Assembly: GCA_024684065.1 (NCBI GenBank)
Contig: JAIKXO010000033.1
Span: 1-49,053 of the forward strand
Direction: 5' to 3'
DNA length: 49,053 nucleotides
Source: Lachnospiraceae bacterium
Lineage (GTDB): Bacteria > Bacillota_A > Clostridia > Lachnospirales > Lachnospiraceae
Below the pieces are notes generated by a model that was given only the letters and a program-made list of their open reading frames with translations, was not told the DNA's origin and searched no databases. Positions 16,507 through 25,388 of the stretch are shown here, piece after piece. Numbering within the stretch: the first letter of the stretch is position 1; every line of letters begins with the position of its first letter. The position numbers and the translations under genes are program-made.

Positions 16507-19089
16507 ATGATACAGAAAAAATTTTTATGCAGTGATCTGCAAAGTGCCGAAAGCGCTGTCGAACAGATTAAGGACATCATATCGCGGACGAAACATAAGT
16601 CTGCGCTGATCACGTTCTACGAGACCGGTTTTTCAAAAAATGAGATCGGATCACTGATCGGGCGGATGAAGGCCTTCGGTCTTAAAGAGCTGCAGATCGC
16701 GGGGATATCCCTTATTGTCGTTGCAGAGCTTATGCATGAGAAAACGGGACTGCTTCTGAACCTGATCCTCACCGAAGAGGCAGATATAGAGGTAGTGAAG
16801 CTCCCATGCCTGCCGAGGAAGGAAAATGAGGCTGTACAAAAGCTCAGAAGCCGCCTGAGCGCTCATGATAATGTAAGAGCGCTTGAGTTTTTATGCAGCA
16901 ATATGAAGCTCAGGATAACCTCCTTCATGGAAAAGGCCATGGAAGGATATGAGGATGTGGTCCTCTTCGGTACCGCGACCACAAAGAACCTCCTGCAGAA
17001 AGTATCCATTGAAGAGGAAGAGAATATTGTTGAGAAGGTTTCCGAGGACATGCTCAGGGAGGAGTTTGTTGCCGGAGATGAGATCATACCTGACGGGGTT
17101 GTGGCGGTGATCTTTGCCGGAGAAAACCTTAAGGTCAGGGCAAACTACGCGCTTGGGTGGAAACCCATCGGAAGAAGCTTTCCGACAGAATCAAGCGCGG
17201 ATACACCGATAGGAGAGACGGTCGTTACTAAGGTCAATGATCTGCCGGCAGTTGATATCTACAGGGAATATCTGGGGGTATATCCTGATCCCTTCTTCAT
17301 CAGTAATATATGTGAGTTCCCCCTTGTAGTGGAACGCGGGGGTTTTAATACCTGCCTGATCCCTCTGGACATGGATAAGAACGGAGAACTGTATTTCATG
17401 ATGTCCCTGCATCCCGGAGAGAAGCTCAGGTTTTCGTTTGCTTCACATGACGAAGTGTTAGGTGCCAGCAGGGAATCTCTTGAAAGCATGGAATGCTTCG
17501 GTCCCGAGGCCCTGTTCCTGACGCTTTGCGGAAACCGCCTGAACTTTCTCAAGAACGATGCTCATATCGAATGGGACTCATTTGCCGACGTAGCTCCCGA
17601 TTATGTGCTGATGCACGGAGCGGGTGAACTGTTTTACCATCACGGAAAGGGAGGCATCTTAAACAGTGCCCATCTCGCGATAGGCTTGAGAGAAGCGGAT
17701 GCGTCAGGAAATATAGCCGCTTATGAGCACCCTTCCGTGGAGAGCCTTCGCCGGGGACGGACTCTGTCGCTTTCGGACAGAATGTCTACCTTCCTTGACA
17801 AGATCACCTCGGAGCTTATAGATACGGCTACGGAAGCCCAGGATGCAAACCGCGCAAAATCCGTCTTCCTGTCCCATATGTCACATGAGATACGTACGCC
17901 CATCAATGCGATACTCGGTATGGATGAGATGATCCTGAAAGAAAGCCGGGAAAGCGGGACTTTGGAATATGCTGACAGCATCAGATCCGCCGGTAACAAT
18001 CTTCTGGGCATTGTTAATGACATTCTTGATTTTTCAAAGATAGAAGCGGGCAGGATGAACATCGTACCCGTGGAATACGAACTTATGTCTGTTGTCAGGG
18101 ATATGTACAATGTTGTAAGGCTGAGAGCCGAGGACAAGGGCCTTAAGGTAAAGCTCGATATAGATAAAGAGCTTCCGGCGGTTTTATTCGGTGATTCGGC
18201 AAGGATCAAACAGGTTATCGCCAATATTTTGACCAATGCAGTCAAATATACGGAAACAGGTACGGTAACCTTTGTGGTCAAGAAGGTGTCGGACGGTACT
18301 GAAAGTGACATGGAGGAGTTTGGGATGGCCTGCCCCGTGGAATCCGAACAGCTGACCGGGTACCGCCCCGTAAAGATCGGGATTACGGTCAGGGATACCG
18401 GTATAGGCATAAAGCCCGCGGATATGGAAAGGCTCTTTGAGGAGTATGAACGTTTCGATGAGAAACGGAACCGTACAATAGAGGGCACCGGACTGGGCCT
18501 TTCCATCACCAGAGAGCTTTTAGAGCTGATGGGGAGCAGGCTTTCGGTGAAGAGTACCTACGGGGTGGGTTCTGAGTTCGGTTTTGAGATCCTGCAGGGT
18601 GTTGCGGGAAATGAGAAGATCGGCGATATTGAAGGCGGACTGAAGAAACCGGCAGGGCAGAAAAAGCGTGTCAGATTTACGGCAGAAGACGCTAAGATCC
18701 TTGTGGTTGACGATACCGAGATAAATCTGATGGTGGTAAAACAGCTCCTCAAGAGGATAAAGATTAAAATAGACACGGCTGCTTCCGGAGAGGAAGCGCT
18801 TGCGCTCGTTAAGGAGAATGCATATGATATAATTTTCCTGGACCATCTTATGCCGGATATGGACGGACCGGAAACCCTTAAGAAGATGAATGAACTGGAA
18901 AACAACCGCTCAGCCGGAGCACCTGTTATTTCCCTGACTTCAAACGCTTTGCCCAATGCCAGGGAGGAATATATAAAGATAGGATATAAGGACTATCTGC
19001 TCAAGCCGTTCCTTCCGGAGTCGCTTGAAAATATGCTTTTCTATTATATCCCGCCCGAGAAGATACGGACCCTTCCTTCGGAGGACTGA
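16507..19089 (+). CDS. FIST-domain hybrid sensor histidine kinase
   Basis: 860 residues, no membrane segments seen, so probably cytosolic. Residues about 1-390 form FIST_N plus FIST_C, sensory domains thought to bind small ligands such as amino acids; the typical ALGWKPIG is present. A HisKA domain follows, with the phospho-acceptor H460 in FLSHMSHEIRTPINA, then an HATPase domain (N-box NILTNAVKYTE, G1 RDTGIGI, G2 GTGLGLSI). The C-terminal receiver domain has D779 in FLDHLMPDMDG. No output domain is present, so the phosphate must be passed on. ATG 16507 is preferred (site CAGGGAG) over upstream in-frame TTG 16441, which lies in a hairpin. A second hybrid kinase follows at 19548. Confidence 0.92.
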   Translation: MIQKKFLCSDLQSAESAVEQIKDIISRTKHKSALITFYETGFSKNEIGSLIGRMKAFGLKELQIAGISLIVVAELMHEKTGLLLNLILTEEADIEVVKLPCLPRKENEAVQKLRSRLSAHDNVRALEFLCSNMKLRITSFMEKAMEGYEDVVLFGTATTKNLLQKVSIEEEENIVEKVSEDMLREEFVAGDEIIPDGVVAVIFAGENLKVRANYALGWKPIGRSFPTESSADTPIGETVVTKVNDLPAVDIYREYLGVYPDPFFISNICEFPLVVERGGFNTCLIPLDMDKNGELYFMMSLHPGEKLRFSFASHDEVLGASRESLESMECFGPEALFLTLCGNRLNFLKNDAHIEWDSFADVAPDYVLMHGAGELFYHHGKGGILNSAHLAIGLREADASGNIAAYEHPSVESLRRGRTLSLSDRMSTFLDKITSELIDTATEAQDANRAKSVFLSHMSHEIRTPINAILGMDEMILKESRESGTLEYADSIRSAGNNLLGIVNDILDFSKIEAGRMNIVPVEYELMSVVRDMYNVVRLRAEDKGLKVKLDIDKELPAVLFGDSARIKQVIANILTNAVKYTETGTVTFVVKKVSDGTESDMEEFGMACPVESEQLTGYRPVKIGITVRDTGIGIKPADMERLFEEYERFDEKRNRTIEGTGLGLSITRELLELMGSRLSVKSTYGVGSEFGFEILQGVAGNEKIGDIEGGLKKPAGQKKRVRFTAEDAKILVVDDTEINLMVVKQLLKRIKIKIDTAASGEEALALVKENAYDIIFLDHLMPDMDGPETLKKMNELENNRSAGAPVISLTSNALPNAREEYIKIGYKDYLLKPFLPESLENMLFYYIPPEKIRTLPSED

Positions 19090-19091
19090 GC

Positions 19092-19211
19092 TTAAGCGGA
19101 GATGATTCAGATACGGTTGGGGCGATCGCAGGAGGAATTGCCGCCCTGTATTACGGATATGAAGGAATTCCCGAGGCTGGCTGGCCGTTAGAAACGCAGG
19201 GAATGGATTGA
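19092..19211 (+). pseudogene. C-terminal relic of an ADP-ribosylglycohydrolase
   Basis: Starting two bases after the FIST-kinase stop, a frame of 39 codons reads LSGDDSDTVGAIAGGIAALYYG and onward to TGA at 19209-19211. The GDDSDTVGAIAG pattern and following YYG correspond to the C-terminal metal-binding motif of ADP-ribosylglycohydrolases (usually GGDTDTIGAIAG). These enzymes remove ADP-ribose from proteins or other targets. There is no start codon, ribosome site or N-terminal part, so this is only the tail of a deleted gene. It shows that a deletion brought the FIST-kinase gene up to this tail. Confidence 0.75.
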
Positions 19212-19327
19212 GGATCTTTGCAGGATGGAGAGGAGAGAGGTCTGACATTTAAAAAGAAGTATGATAATGAAGGATCTGATCGTTTATTGCTTTCCGGAAG
19301 AAAATATGGATTATTTTTGGTGAGCAT

Positions 19328-19374
19328 GGCTCCCGGCTGTTTAGCTGGGGGCTATATTTTTGCTTTTCTTTTTG
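19328..19374 (+). terminator. Intrinsic terminator between the hybrid kinases
   Basis: An 11-pair stem (GGCTCCCGGCT/AGCTGGGGGCT, with G-T pairs, loop GTTT) is followed by ATATTTTTGCTTTTCTTTTT. It would end transcripts from the FIST-kinase gene and makes the second kinase gene a separate unit. The rest of 19212-19547 holds no gene I can support; an open frame continuous with the kinase is not protein-like. Confidence 0.7.
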
Positions 19375-19547
19375 ATAATATAGTATACAGAAGCCGCCGG
19401 TTCGGGAGAGTACTGTTTTATGGCGGTATCGCCGGTGTCTCTGTTTTATTTTACGCGCAGGCTTTGGCAGGAGTAACACTCGGCGGCCGGCGGTTTCTGA
19501 CATTGAAAATGACCGTAACTGGCATCGTTCCATATAAAGGGGCAGAA

Positions 19548-22500
19548 ATGATAAGAAAAACACGAATTCTGTTATTAATGATCCTCTTAATAATCACTGC
19601 ATCGTTTCCGTGGAGAATCCACGTGATGGCGGCAGAGCCGGAGCAGGGGAAGACGATAAGGGTTGGATATTACGAAAACGAAGTATTTCAGGAGGGTGCC
19701 GAGGAGGGCGCGGTGAAAAGGGGGTACGCCTACGAATACTACCGCAAGCTTTCCGAGTATACCGGCTGGGATTACGAGTATGTCTACGGCAGCTACAGCG
19801 ATCTTTATGACATGCTTCTGAAAGGAGAAATAGATCTTCTGGCAGGCCTTGCCAAAACAGATGAGAGGATCGGCTTCATCGGATATCCGGACCTTCCCAT
19901 GGGAAACGAAACCTATAGTCTGGTCAAGCACGAGGAAGATGTATCCGTGACGGCAGAGCCGAAGACCCTTTCCGGAAAAAAGGTCGGTGTCCTTGAAGGA
20001 GCAATAGCCAACTCGCTCGACGCCTATCTTGATGACAATCATGTCGTGTGTGAGGTGAAGCGGTTCGGAGACTATGAATCACTGTTTCAGGAGTTTGATG
20101 GGGGAGAGATAGATATCCTCGCGGCAGAGGGGGACGGTGCCAGCAGCAGGGATCACGTGGAGGTGATCGGTCCTTTCGGCAGTACGGATTACTATCTCTG
20201 CGTCGCAAAAGACCGCGCTGATATTCTGAAGCAGCTCGATATCGCCCAGGCCCAGCTTGCCTCGGAGGAGCCGAACTATATTAGCAGCCTCCGCATCCGT
20301 TATTACTCCTCGAGCCTTTCGAGCCGTTCGTTTTCACCGGCAGAGCGTGAGTGGCTCAAAGAACACGATATGCTGAAGATCGGATATCTGGAAAATTATC
20401 TGCCCTACAGCACAACGGGTGAGGACGGGGAGGTCACCGGCATAATAAAGGACATTATTCCTGCGATTTTTGACAAGCTTGGGATTGGGGACATCAAAGT
20501 CTCCTACCAGGGCTATTTAAGCTATGCCGATATGATCGGGGCGGCATGTGACGGTACTGTCGACGTGGCGTTTCCAGTCGGCGGCGGCGTGTATTACTCG
20601 GAGGAAAACGGCATTTACCAGTCAACTCCGGTTGCTTCCACATCTACGGACCTGGTCTATAAGGGGGATTACACTGATGAGGCGCTGACGTATTTTGCTT
20701 ATAATAAAAACAACCTCATGCAGTACTATTACATCACGACTAACTTCCCGGAAGCCGAGATCAAAAGCTATGACTCCATAGATGACTGTCTTCATGCGGT
20801 GCTGTCCGGTGAGGTGACGGCAACCACTTTAAACGGCCTTCGCGCAAATGATATCATCAAAAACAGCGCTTATTCAGGCCTGAATCTGAAGCAGCTGTGG
20901 ACGATGGACGATCGCAGCTTTGGTGTTAAGATCGGGAATGAGGGACTTATAAAGCTTTTGAACCGCGGGGTAAGCGTCATGGGCGGAAGCGAGTACGCGC
21001 AGAGCATCGCTTCCAGGTATACAGGGGATCTCTACACCTATACTTTCCGGGATCTGTTAGATGACTACATGGGATATTTCCTCATCGTGCTGTTTCTCAT
21101 TATAGGCCTTATCTTCCTCTTTATCTACCGGGATATGCAGCGCTCGAAGCGGGCGAGCAAACTTAAGTCGGATTTCGTTTCAAACATGTCCCATGAGATG
21201 CGTACGCCGGTCACCGCGATCCTTGGGATGAATGAGCTGATCAGACGGGAGAGCACAGAGGACAGTATCCGTAAATACGCAGATAATATCGAGCGTGCCG
21301 GGGAGAGCCTTTTGGGTATTATCAATGATATTCTGGACTTTTCCAAAATCGAGTCAGGCAGAATGGAGATCATCACCGGAGAGTATTCCCTTCCGGATCT
21401 TTTACTTGGGCTGTGCGTGATGATCGAATACCGCGCTAAGGATAAGGGGCTTGATTTTGAGGTGGAGGTGGATGAAAGCCTGCCGTCCGGCCTCATAGGT
21501 GATGAACAGAAGATTTGTCAGGTCATCACGAATCTGCTTACGAATGCGGTAAAGTATACGATGTCAGGCAGCGTGAAGCTTATCGTCTGCAATATTCCCG
21601 TAAGCGACACGGAGATGAAGCTTGAGGTAAAGGTACAGGATACCGGCATCGGCATCCGCGAGGAAGAGAAAGATAAGCTTTTTTCGGCCTTTGACCGTCT
21701 GGATCTGGATCATACCAAAAGCATTGAAGGAACCGGTCTGGGGTTAGCGATCACCCGGCGGATGCTCGAACAGATGGGCAGCACGATCCTTGTGGAGAGC
21801 ACCTACGGCGAGGGATCCTGCTTCTCTTTTGAGCTTACTCAGGGCATTTCAGATAAAACACCCATCGGAGATTTCGGAAAGTTTGAGAAGACAGGAACGA
21901 AGGGGCATGACCGCGTTACCTTTAAAGCGCCAAAGGCCCGCCTGCTTTTAGTGGATGATACGCCGATGAACCTGCAGGTGATCTCAGGGCTGTTAAAGGA
22001 GCACGCTATGACGATTGACACTGCGGACAGCGGTATGGCGTGCATCGAACGATTCAAAGAAGGGGATTATGATATCGTCTTTATGGATCACAGGATGCCC
22101 GTTATGGACGGCGTAGAGACCCTTGCCGAGCTTAAAAGAAGATATCCCGAAGTTCTTAAAAAAACGCCGGTCATTTCCCTGACGGCAAATGTCCTTTCCG
22201 GGGCGGAAGAGCAGATGATCGGGGCAGGTTTCTCCGGTTATCTGACAAAGCCCGTGAATCTTGCGGAGATGGATAAAATACTGCTTACGTATCTGCCGAA
22301 GGAGAAGATCATTACAGATCCGGATCAAAAAGAGAGGATCATGACAGATCCGGATCTTCAGGTTTCAGAGCCGGTGGATGAGCCTGAACGCGAAGAAATC
22401 CCGGAAAAGGTTCTTGCGATCAAAGGCCTCGACGTATCCCGGGGCCTGGAGTACTGCGGGGACGCTGACAGCTTTCTCTTTGCGCTGGAGATTTATCAGG

Positions 22501-22754
22501 GAAGTGTTTCGGAAAAGATAGGGCAGATGCAGGCGGAACTTGAAAAAGAAGATATGGAAGCGTTTTCGTTGATCGTTCATTCCCTGAAGAGCACCTCGAA
22601 AGCTGTCGGTCTACAGGATATATCGGACCGCGCAAGGGATCTGGAGGCGGCTGCCAATGCAGGGGATACGGAGAGCGTAGGCAAAAATGCTCCGGAGCTT
22701 ATCACCCGCTACCGTGATATCGGCGAGCGGATAAAAGAGGCGCTGGATCTGTGA
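19548..22754 (+). CDS. Hybrid sensor kinase with two periplasmic-binding-type sensors, REC and HPt
   Basis: 1068 residues, organised like BvgS/EvgS. A signal sequence (about 1-27) precedes two SBP_bac_3 solute-binding domains (about 33-255 and 270-490) outside the cell. One membrane helix follows (about 506-525). HisKA has H549 in FVSNMSHEMRTPVTA; HATPase has NLLTNAVKYT, QDTGIGI and GTGLGLAI. The receiver domain has D847 in VFMDHRMPVMDG, and the HPt domain has H1011 in IVHSLKSTSKAVG. The ligand is probably an amino acid or similar small solute. ATG 19548 (site AAAGGGG) starts the signal peptide; upstream in-frame sequence contains a terminator. No response regulator gene is adjacent. Confidence 0.93.
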   Translation: MIRKTRILLLMILLIITASFPWRIHVMAAEPEQGKTIRVGYYENEVFQEGAEEGAVKRGYAYEYYRKLSEYTGWDYEYVYGSYSDLYDMLLKGEIDLLAGLAKTDERIGFIGYPDLPMGNETYSLVKHEEDVSVTAEPKTLSGKKVGVLEGAIANSLDAYLDDNHVVCEVKRFGDYESLFQEFDGGEIDILAAEGDGASSRDHVEVIGPFGSTDYYLCVAKDRADILKQLDIAQAQLASEEPNYISSLRIRYYSSSLSSRSFSPAEREWLKEHDMLKIGYLENYLPYSTTGEDGEVTGIIKDIIPAIFDKLGIGDIKVSYQGYLSYADMIGAACDGTVDVAFPVGGGVYYSEENGIYQSTPVASTSTDLVYKGDYTDEALTYFAYNKNNLMQYYYITTNFPEAEIKSYDSIDDCLHAVLSGEVTATTLNGLRANDIIKNSAYSGLNLKQLWTMDDRSFGVKIGNEGLIKLLNRGVSVMGGSEYAQSIASRYTGDLYTYTFRDLLDDYMGYFLIVLFLIIGLIFLFIYRDMQRSKRASKLKSDFVSNMSHEMRTPVTAILGMNELIRRESTEDSIRKYADNIERAGESLLGIINDILDFSKIESGRMEIITGEYSLPDLLLGLCVMIEYRAKDKGLDFEVEVDESLPSGLIGDEQKICQVITNLLTNAVKYTMSGSVKLIVCNIPVSDTEMKLEVKVQDTGIGIREEEKDKLFSAFDRLDLDHTKSIEGTGLGLAITRRMLEQMGSTILVESTYGEGSCFSFELTQGISDKTPIGDFGKFEKTGTKGHDRVTFKAPKARLLLVDDTPMNLQVISGLLKEHAMTIDTADSGMACIERFKEGDYDIVFMDHRMPVMDGVETLAELKRRYPEVLKKTPVISLTANVLSGAEEQMIGAGFSGYLTKPVNLAEMDKILLTYLPKEKIITDPDQKERIMTDPDLQVSEPVDEPEREEIPEKVLAIKGLDVSRGLEYCGDADSFLFALEIYQGSVSEKIGQMQAELEKEDMEAFSLIVHSLKSTSKAVGLQDISDRARDLEAAANAGDTESVGKNAPELITRYRDIGERIKEALDL

Positions 22755-22830
22755 TTTATCCCGAAATGCCGGAGATTAAGTTACGGTGTGTGAAGTGTGA
22801 GAAGGATCATTGTTTTCTGACAGGGTGAGT

Positions 22831-23040
22831 ATGGAAATCGAATGGGAAGAAGGATCTGAAATCCGGGTAAAAGTTGAGAACGGTACGGCTGTAATATCAG
22901 CAAACAGAGAAGGAATGCTGTCTCTGGCAAAACAATTAATATCGCTTGCGGATGAAGTGCCGGGACATCATATCCATTATGATGAGTTTAATTCTCTTGC
23001 GGCAGGATCAGCGGAGATGATCATTGAAAGAATGGCATAG
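22831..23040 (+). CDS. Imm32-like small protein
   Basis: 69 residues. The C-terminal half, PGHHIHYDEFNSLAAGSAEMIIER, resembles the conserved part of the Imm32 immunity-protein family (G-x-H-x-H-x-D followed by GS-E-L-x-I-E). Such proteins neutralise polymorphic toxins in their family context, but no toxin gene is nearby, so an orphan immunity gene or a general small protein are both possible. ATG 22831 has an AGGGTGAG site; an upstream TTG at 22810 after AGAAGGA is an alternative (76 residues). It lies 76 bases after the hybrid kinase gene. Confidence 0.6.
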   Translation: MEIEWEEGSEIRVKVENGTAVISANREGMLSLAKQLISLADEVPGHHIHYDEFNSLAAGSAEMIIERMA

Positions 23041-23125
23041 ACTATGGTTAACATAACTTAAATTGTATGAATACGGAAGTCCTGCCACAAGAGAGAAGCA
23101 GCGTGAAAGGAAAAAAAAATGAAGT

Positions 23126-24016
23126 ATGGATTCGGAATATAAGGGTTTTATCAAAATATTCATCACCGGATGTCTCTGGGGAACCATTGGACTATTTGTT
23201 AAACTAATGGAGGCGCAGGGCTCCTCACCATCATATACGAGCTTTCTGAGATTATTATTCGGTTTCAGTTTGCTGGCGGTAATGACTCTGGTTTTTGATG
23301 GGCCGAAAGCGTTCTGCCTCGGGAGAATGACGCTGCTTTCCTGTATCCTGCTTGGTATTATCTGCCAGGGTACATTCAATATCCTGTACAGTATGTCCAT
23401 CAGTATGAATGGCATGTCTGCAGGCTCTGTCCTTTTGTATACCGCGCCGATCTTTACAAGTATTACATCGATGTTATTGTTCAAAGAGAAGCTGGGCCTT
23501 TTGAGCTGGATCGCTTTGCTGGTCAATGTGGCAGGATGTGCGCTCACTGCGACCGGAGGGGATTTCAGCTCTGCTTCATTAGCTCCATTGGGACTTTTAA
23601 TCGGCGTTGGTGCCGGTTTCACCTATGCCATGACCGCCGTGATTGGAAAGATCGCCATGCAGGAGGAAGCATCCCCTTTCGCCGTGGCCGCCTATAATCT
23701 GTTTTTCGGCTGCCTTTTCATTGCGCTCGTGCGCCGCCCGTGGATGACGGTGGAAGCTCCGTTCAATGTGAGGCTCCTTCTGTATGGACTTCTGTTCGGC
23801 CTGATTGCCACGGCTCTTGCATACAGTATCTATTTCAGTGGACTTTCCAAAATCACGGAGACAAGCAAAGTTCCGGTGGTCGCGTCAATTGAACTGGTTG
23901 TCGCGACAATCATTGGTGTACTTGCCTTTTCTGAGGATATGACGGTCATAAAGATCGTTGGGATTCTTCTTGTCTTGCTTTCCATACTTCTGTTCAGCAG
24001 CCAAAGTAATCCATGA
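23126..24016 (+). CDS. EamA/DMT superfamily transporter
   Basis: 296 residues with ten hydrophobic helices in two EamA repeats. The first repeat starts ITGCLWGTIGLFVKL and the second GLLIGVGAGFTYAMTAVIGKIA, followed by the typical end of EamA repeats, VPVVASIELVVATIIGVLAFSE. Drug/metabolite transporters of this group export amino acids, purines or other metabolites; the substrate is unknown. The start ATG 23126 has an AAAGGA site about 13 bases away, on the weak side. It is not obviously in an operon. Confidence 0.9.
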   Translation: MDSEYKGFIKIFITGCLWGTIGLFVKLMEAQGSSPSYTSFLRLLFGFSLLAVMTLVFDGPKAFCLGRMTLLSCILLGIICQGTFNILYSMSISMNGMSAGSVLLYTAPIFTSITSMLLFKEKLGLLSWIALLVNVAGCALTATGGDFSSASLAPLGLLIGVGAGFTYAMTAVIGKIAMQEEASPFAVAAYNLFFGCLFIALVRRPWMTVEAPFNVRLLLYGLLFGLIATALAYSIYFSGLSKITETSKVPVVASIELVVATIIGVLAFSEDMTVIKIVGILLVLLSILLFSSQSNP

Positions 24017-24273
24017 CTCACGGAACTATTAAAAAATTCCAGAGCGGATCCCGTGCTGAAAGAAAAGAAGGGGCAGGCAGGTTAACGGATCCCTGATTCC
24101 GTTCCGGGGACTGACCGCGTGTGACCGTGTGTTTTATTAGTCTGTTGCACCTTGTACGCGCTTATGATAAAGTATTTATACTGTTCCTGAATATGGAAGT
24201 TAGGTTGATTGGGTTGCGTGAATGTTTTAATACCGGGCTTCAGTTTGGGAACTGTTTTTTTTAGTCTGTCGCG

Positions 24274-24360
24274 GAAATGATCCGGTTAGTAGAAACAGAC
24301 CGGATCGGCATAAACTGAAGTTTATGCCTGAGCACATGATTTGCTTCGCAAATCGGTGCG
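24274..24360 (+). repeat. Three-hairpin dispersed repeat, copy D
   Basis: H1 is 24279-24306 (GATCCGGT/ACCGGATC with a wider loop), H2 is 24307-24328, and H3 is 24332-24359 with GCAC/GTGC basal arms. Seventeen bases separate its end from the TTG start of the chimeric gene, and the ribosome site AGAGGA lies in that gap. The upstream part of this 360-base intergenic stretch (24017-24273) shows only a small ACGGA/TCCGT hairpin. Confidence 0.9.
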
Positions 24361-24376
24361 GTAGAGGAAACAGGCA

Positions 24377-25330
24377 TTGCCAAAGCTGCTTTTGAAATAT
24401 GCAAAATCATACAGGTTTCCGGGCGCCGTACTGATACTGCTGATCGTTGCCCAGGGTAGTTTACAGCTCTTCGGGCTGACCCGGGAGATGAAAAGGATCG
24501 TAGATCAGGGCATACAGGCCGGTGATATGAGTTATATGGTCTTTTTCCCGGGAGAGGGTCCTGAAAAAGCGGAAATAGAAGAAATGATCTCCCATGTGGT
24601 CTTTGAAACCGGACTGCCTGTCGTGATCCCCTACTATACCGTTGAGGTCGAGGGCGGACGATACGGGATCGTTTATGAGACATTGGGCGCAAAGACACTT
24701 TCCGAGACGATAGAGGAGGATCCGGAGAGGTTTGACGAATGGATCTCGGAATATGTGAAGCTGTACAGGCTTGTGCATGAGACGGATGGCACCAATACCG
24801 TTCTGCCGTTTGCGAAGGATGTATACCGTAAGCATCTTTCCGAGTCTGCCGACTGGTACAGTAAAGAGGAGATGTCCGCTCTCTTAAAGCTCCTTGACAG
24901 TATTCCGGACCAGAACACAATGATCCACGGGGATTTCCACCCCAATAATATCATGGTCAATGACGGTATCATGATCGATCTGGGAGATTTCAGTATCGGG
25001 CATCCGGTTTTTGACTTTCTCGCCACGGCGGCCACTCAGGCCAATCTGGTGGAGCTGTCACCGGAGTATGCCGAGTTCCATACGAAGATGAAGGCGGAAC
25101 GGATCCGAAAAGGCTGGACGATGCTGTTAGACCGGTATTTTCCGGACCGGACGCCGGAGGAACTGAGAAAGATCGACAAAGAACTCCGCCTTCTATCCAG
25201 ACTTAAGGTTGCATGCGCGCCCGCGGTCGCAAAGGGGATCTCCCGGGAACTGATGCAAAGCAGCGTCGATGACGTAAAGATAAATCTGATCCCCCATATC
25301 GATGAGCTGATCGGTACCATAGACTGGTAA
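24377..25330 (+). CDS. Chimeric frame: ABC-exporter N-terminus fused to an APH-like phosphotransferase
   Basis: 317 residues. The first about 55 (LLLKYAKSYRFP... to IVDQGIQAGDMSYM) match the start of an MsbA/LmrA-type ABC exporter membrane domain. From VFFPGEG onward it is an aminoglycoside-phosphotransferase-like kinase of the TIGR02172 type, with the catalytic loop HGDFHPNNIMV (about 188-198) and the metal site IDLGDF (204-209). The kinase lacks its first 20-25 residues, where the nucleotide-binding strands would begin. The join is near 24535-24550. Start is TTG 24377 after AGAGGA. The product may be dead or altered. A deletion between an ABC-transporter gene and a kinase gene is the simplest origin. 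Confidence 0.7.
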   Translation: MPKLLLKYAKSYRFPGAVLILLIVAQGSLQLFGLTREMKRIVDQGIQAGDMSYMVFFPGEGPEKAEIEEMISHVVFETGLPVVIPYYTVEVEGGRYGIVYETLGAKTLSETIEEDPERFDEWISEYVKLYRLVHETDGTNTVLPFAKDVYRKHLSESADWYSKEEMSALLKLLDSIPDQNTMIHGDFHPNNIMVNDGIMIDLGDFSIGHPVFDFLATAATQANLVELSPEYAEFHTKMKAERIRKGWTMLLDRYFPDRTPEELRKIDKELRLLSRLKVACAPAVAKGISRELMQSSVDDVKINLIPHIDELIGTIDW

Positions 25331-25388
25331 CGGAAAGCGGGCGGGTAAATTTTATAAAAAACGGCAGACTGCCGGGAAAGGGGTTTTT

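Noticed and set aside
19218..19547. N-terminal extension of the SBP-type hybrid kinase
   Set aside because: A terminator lies inside this stretch and the signal peptide begins at ATG 19548 after a good ribosome site.
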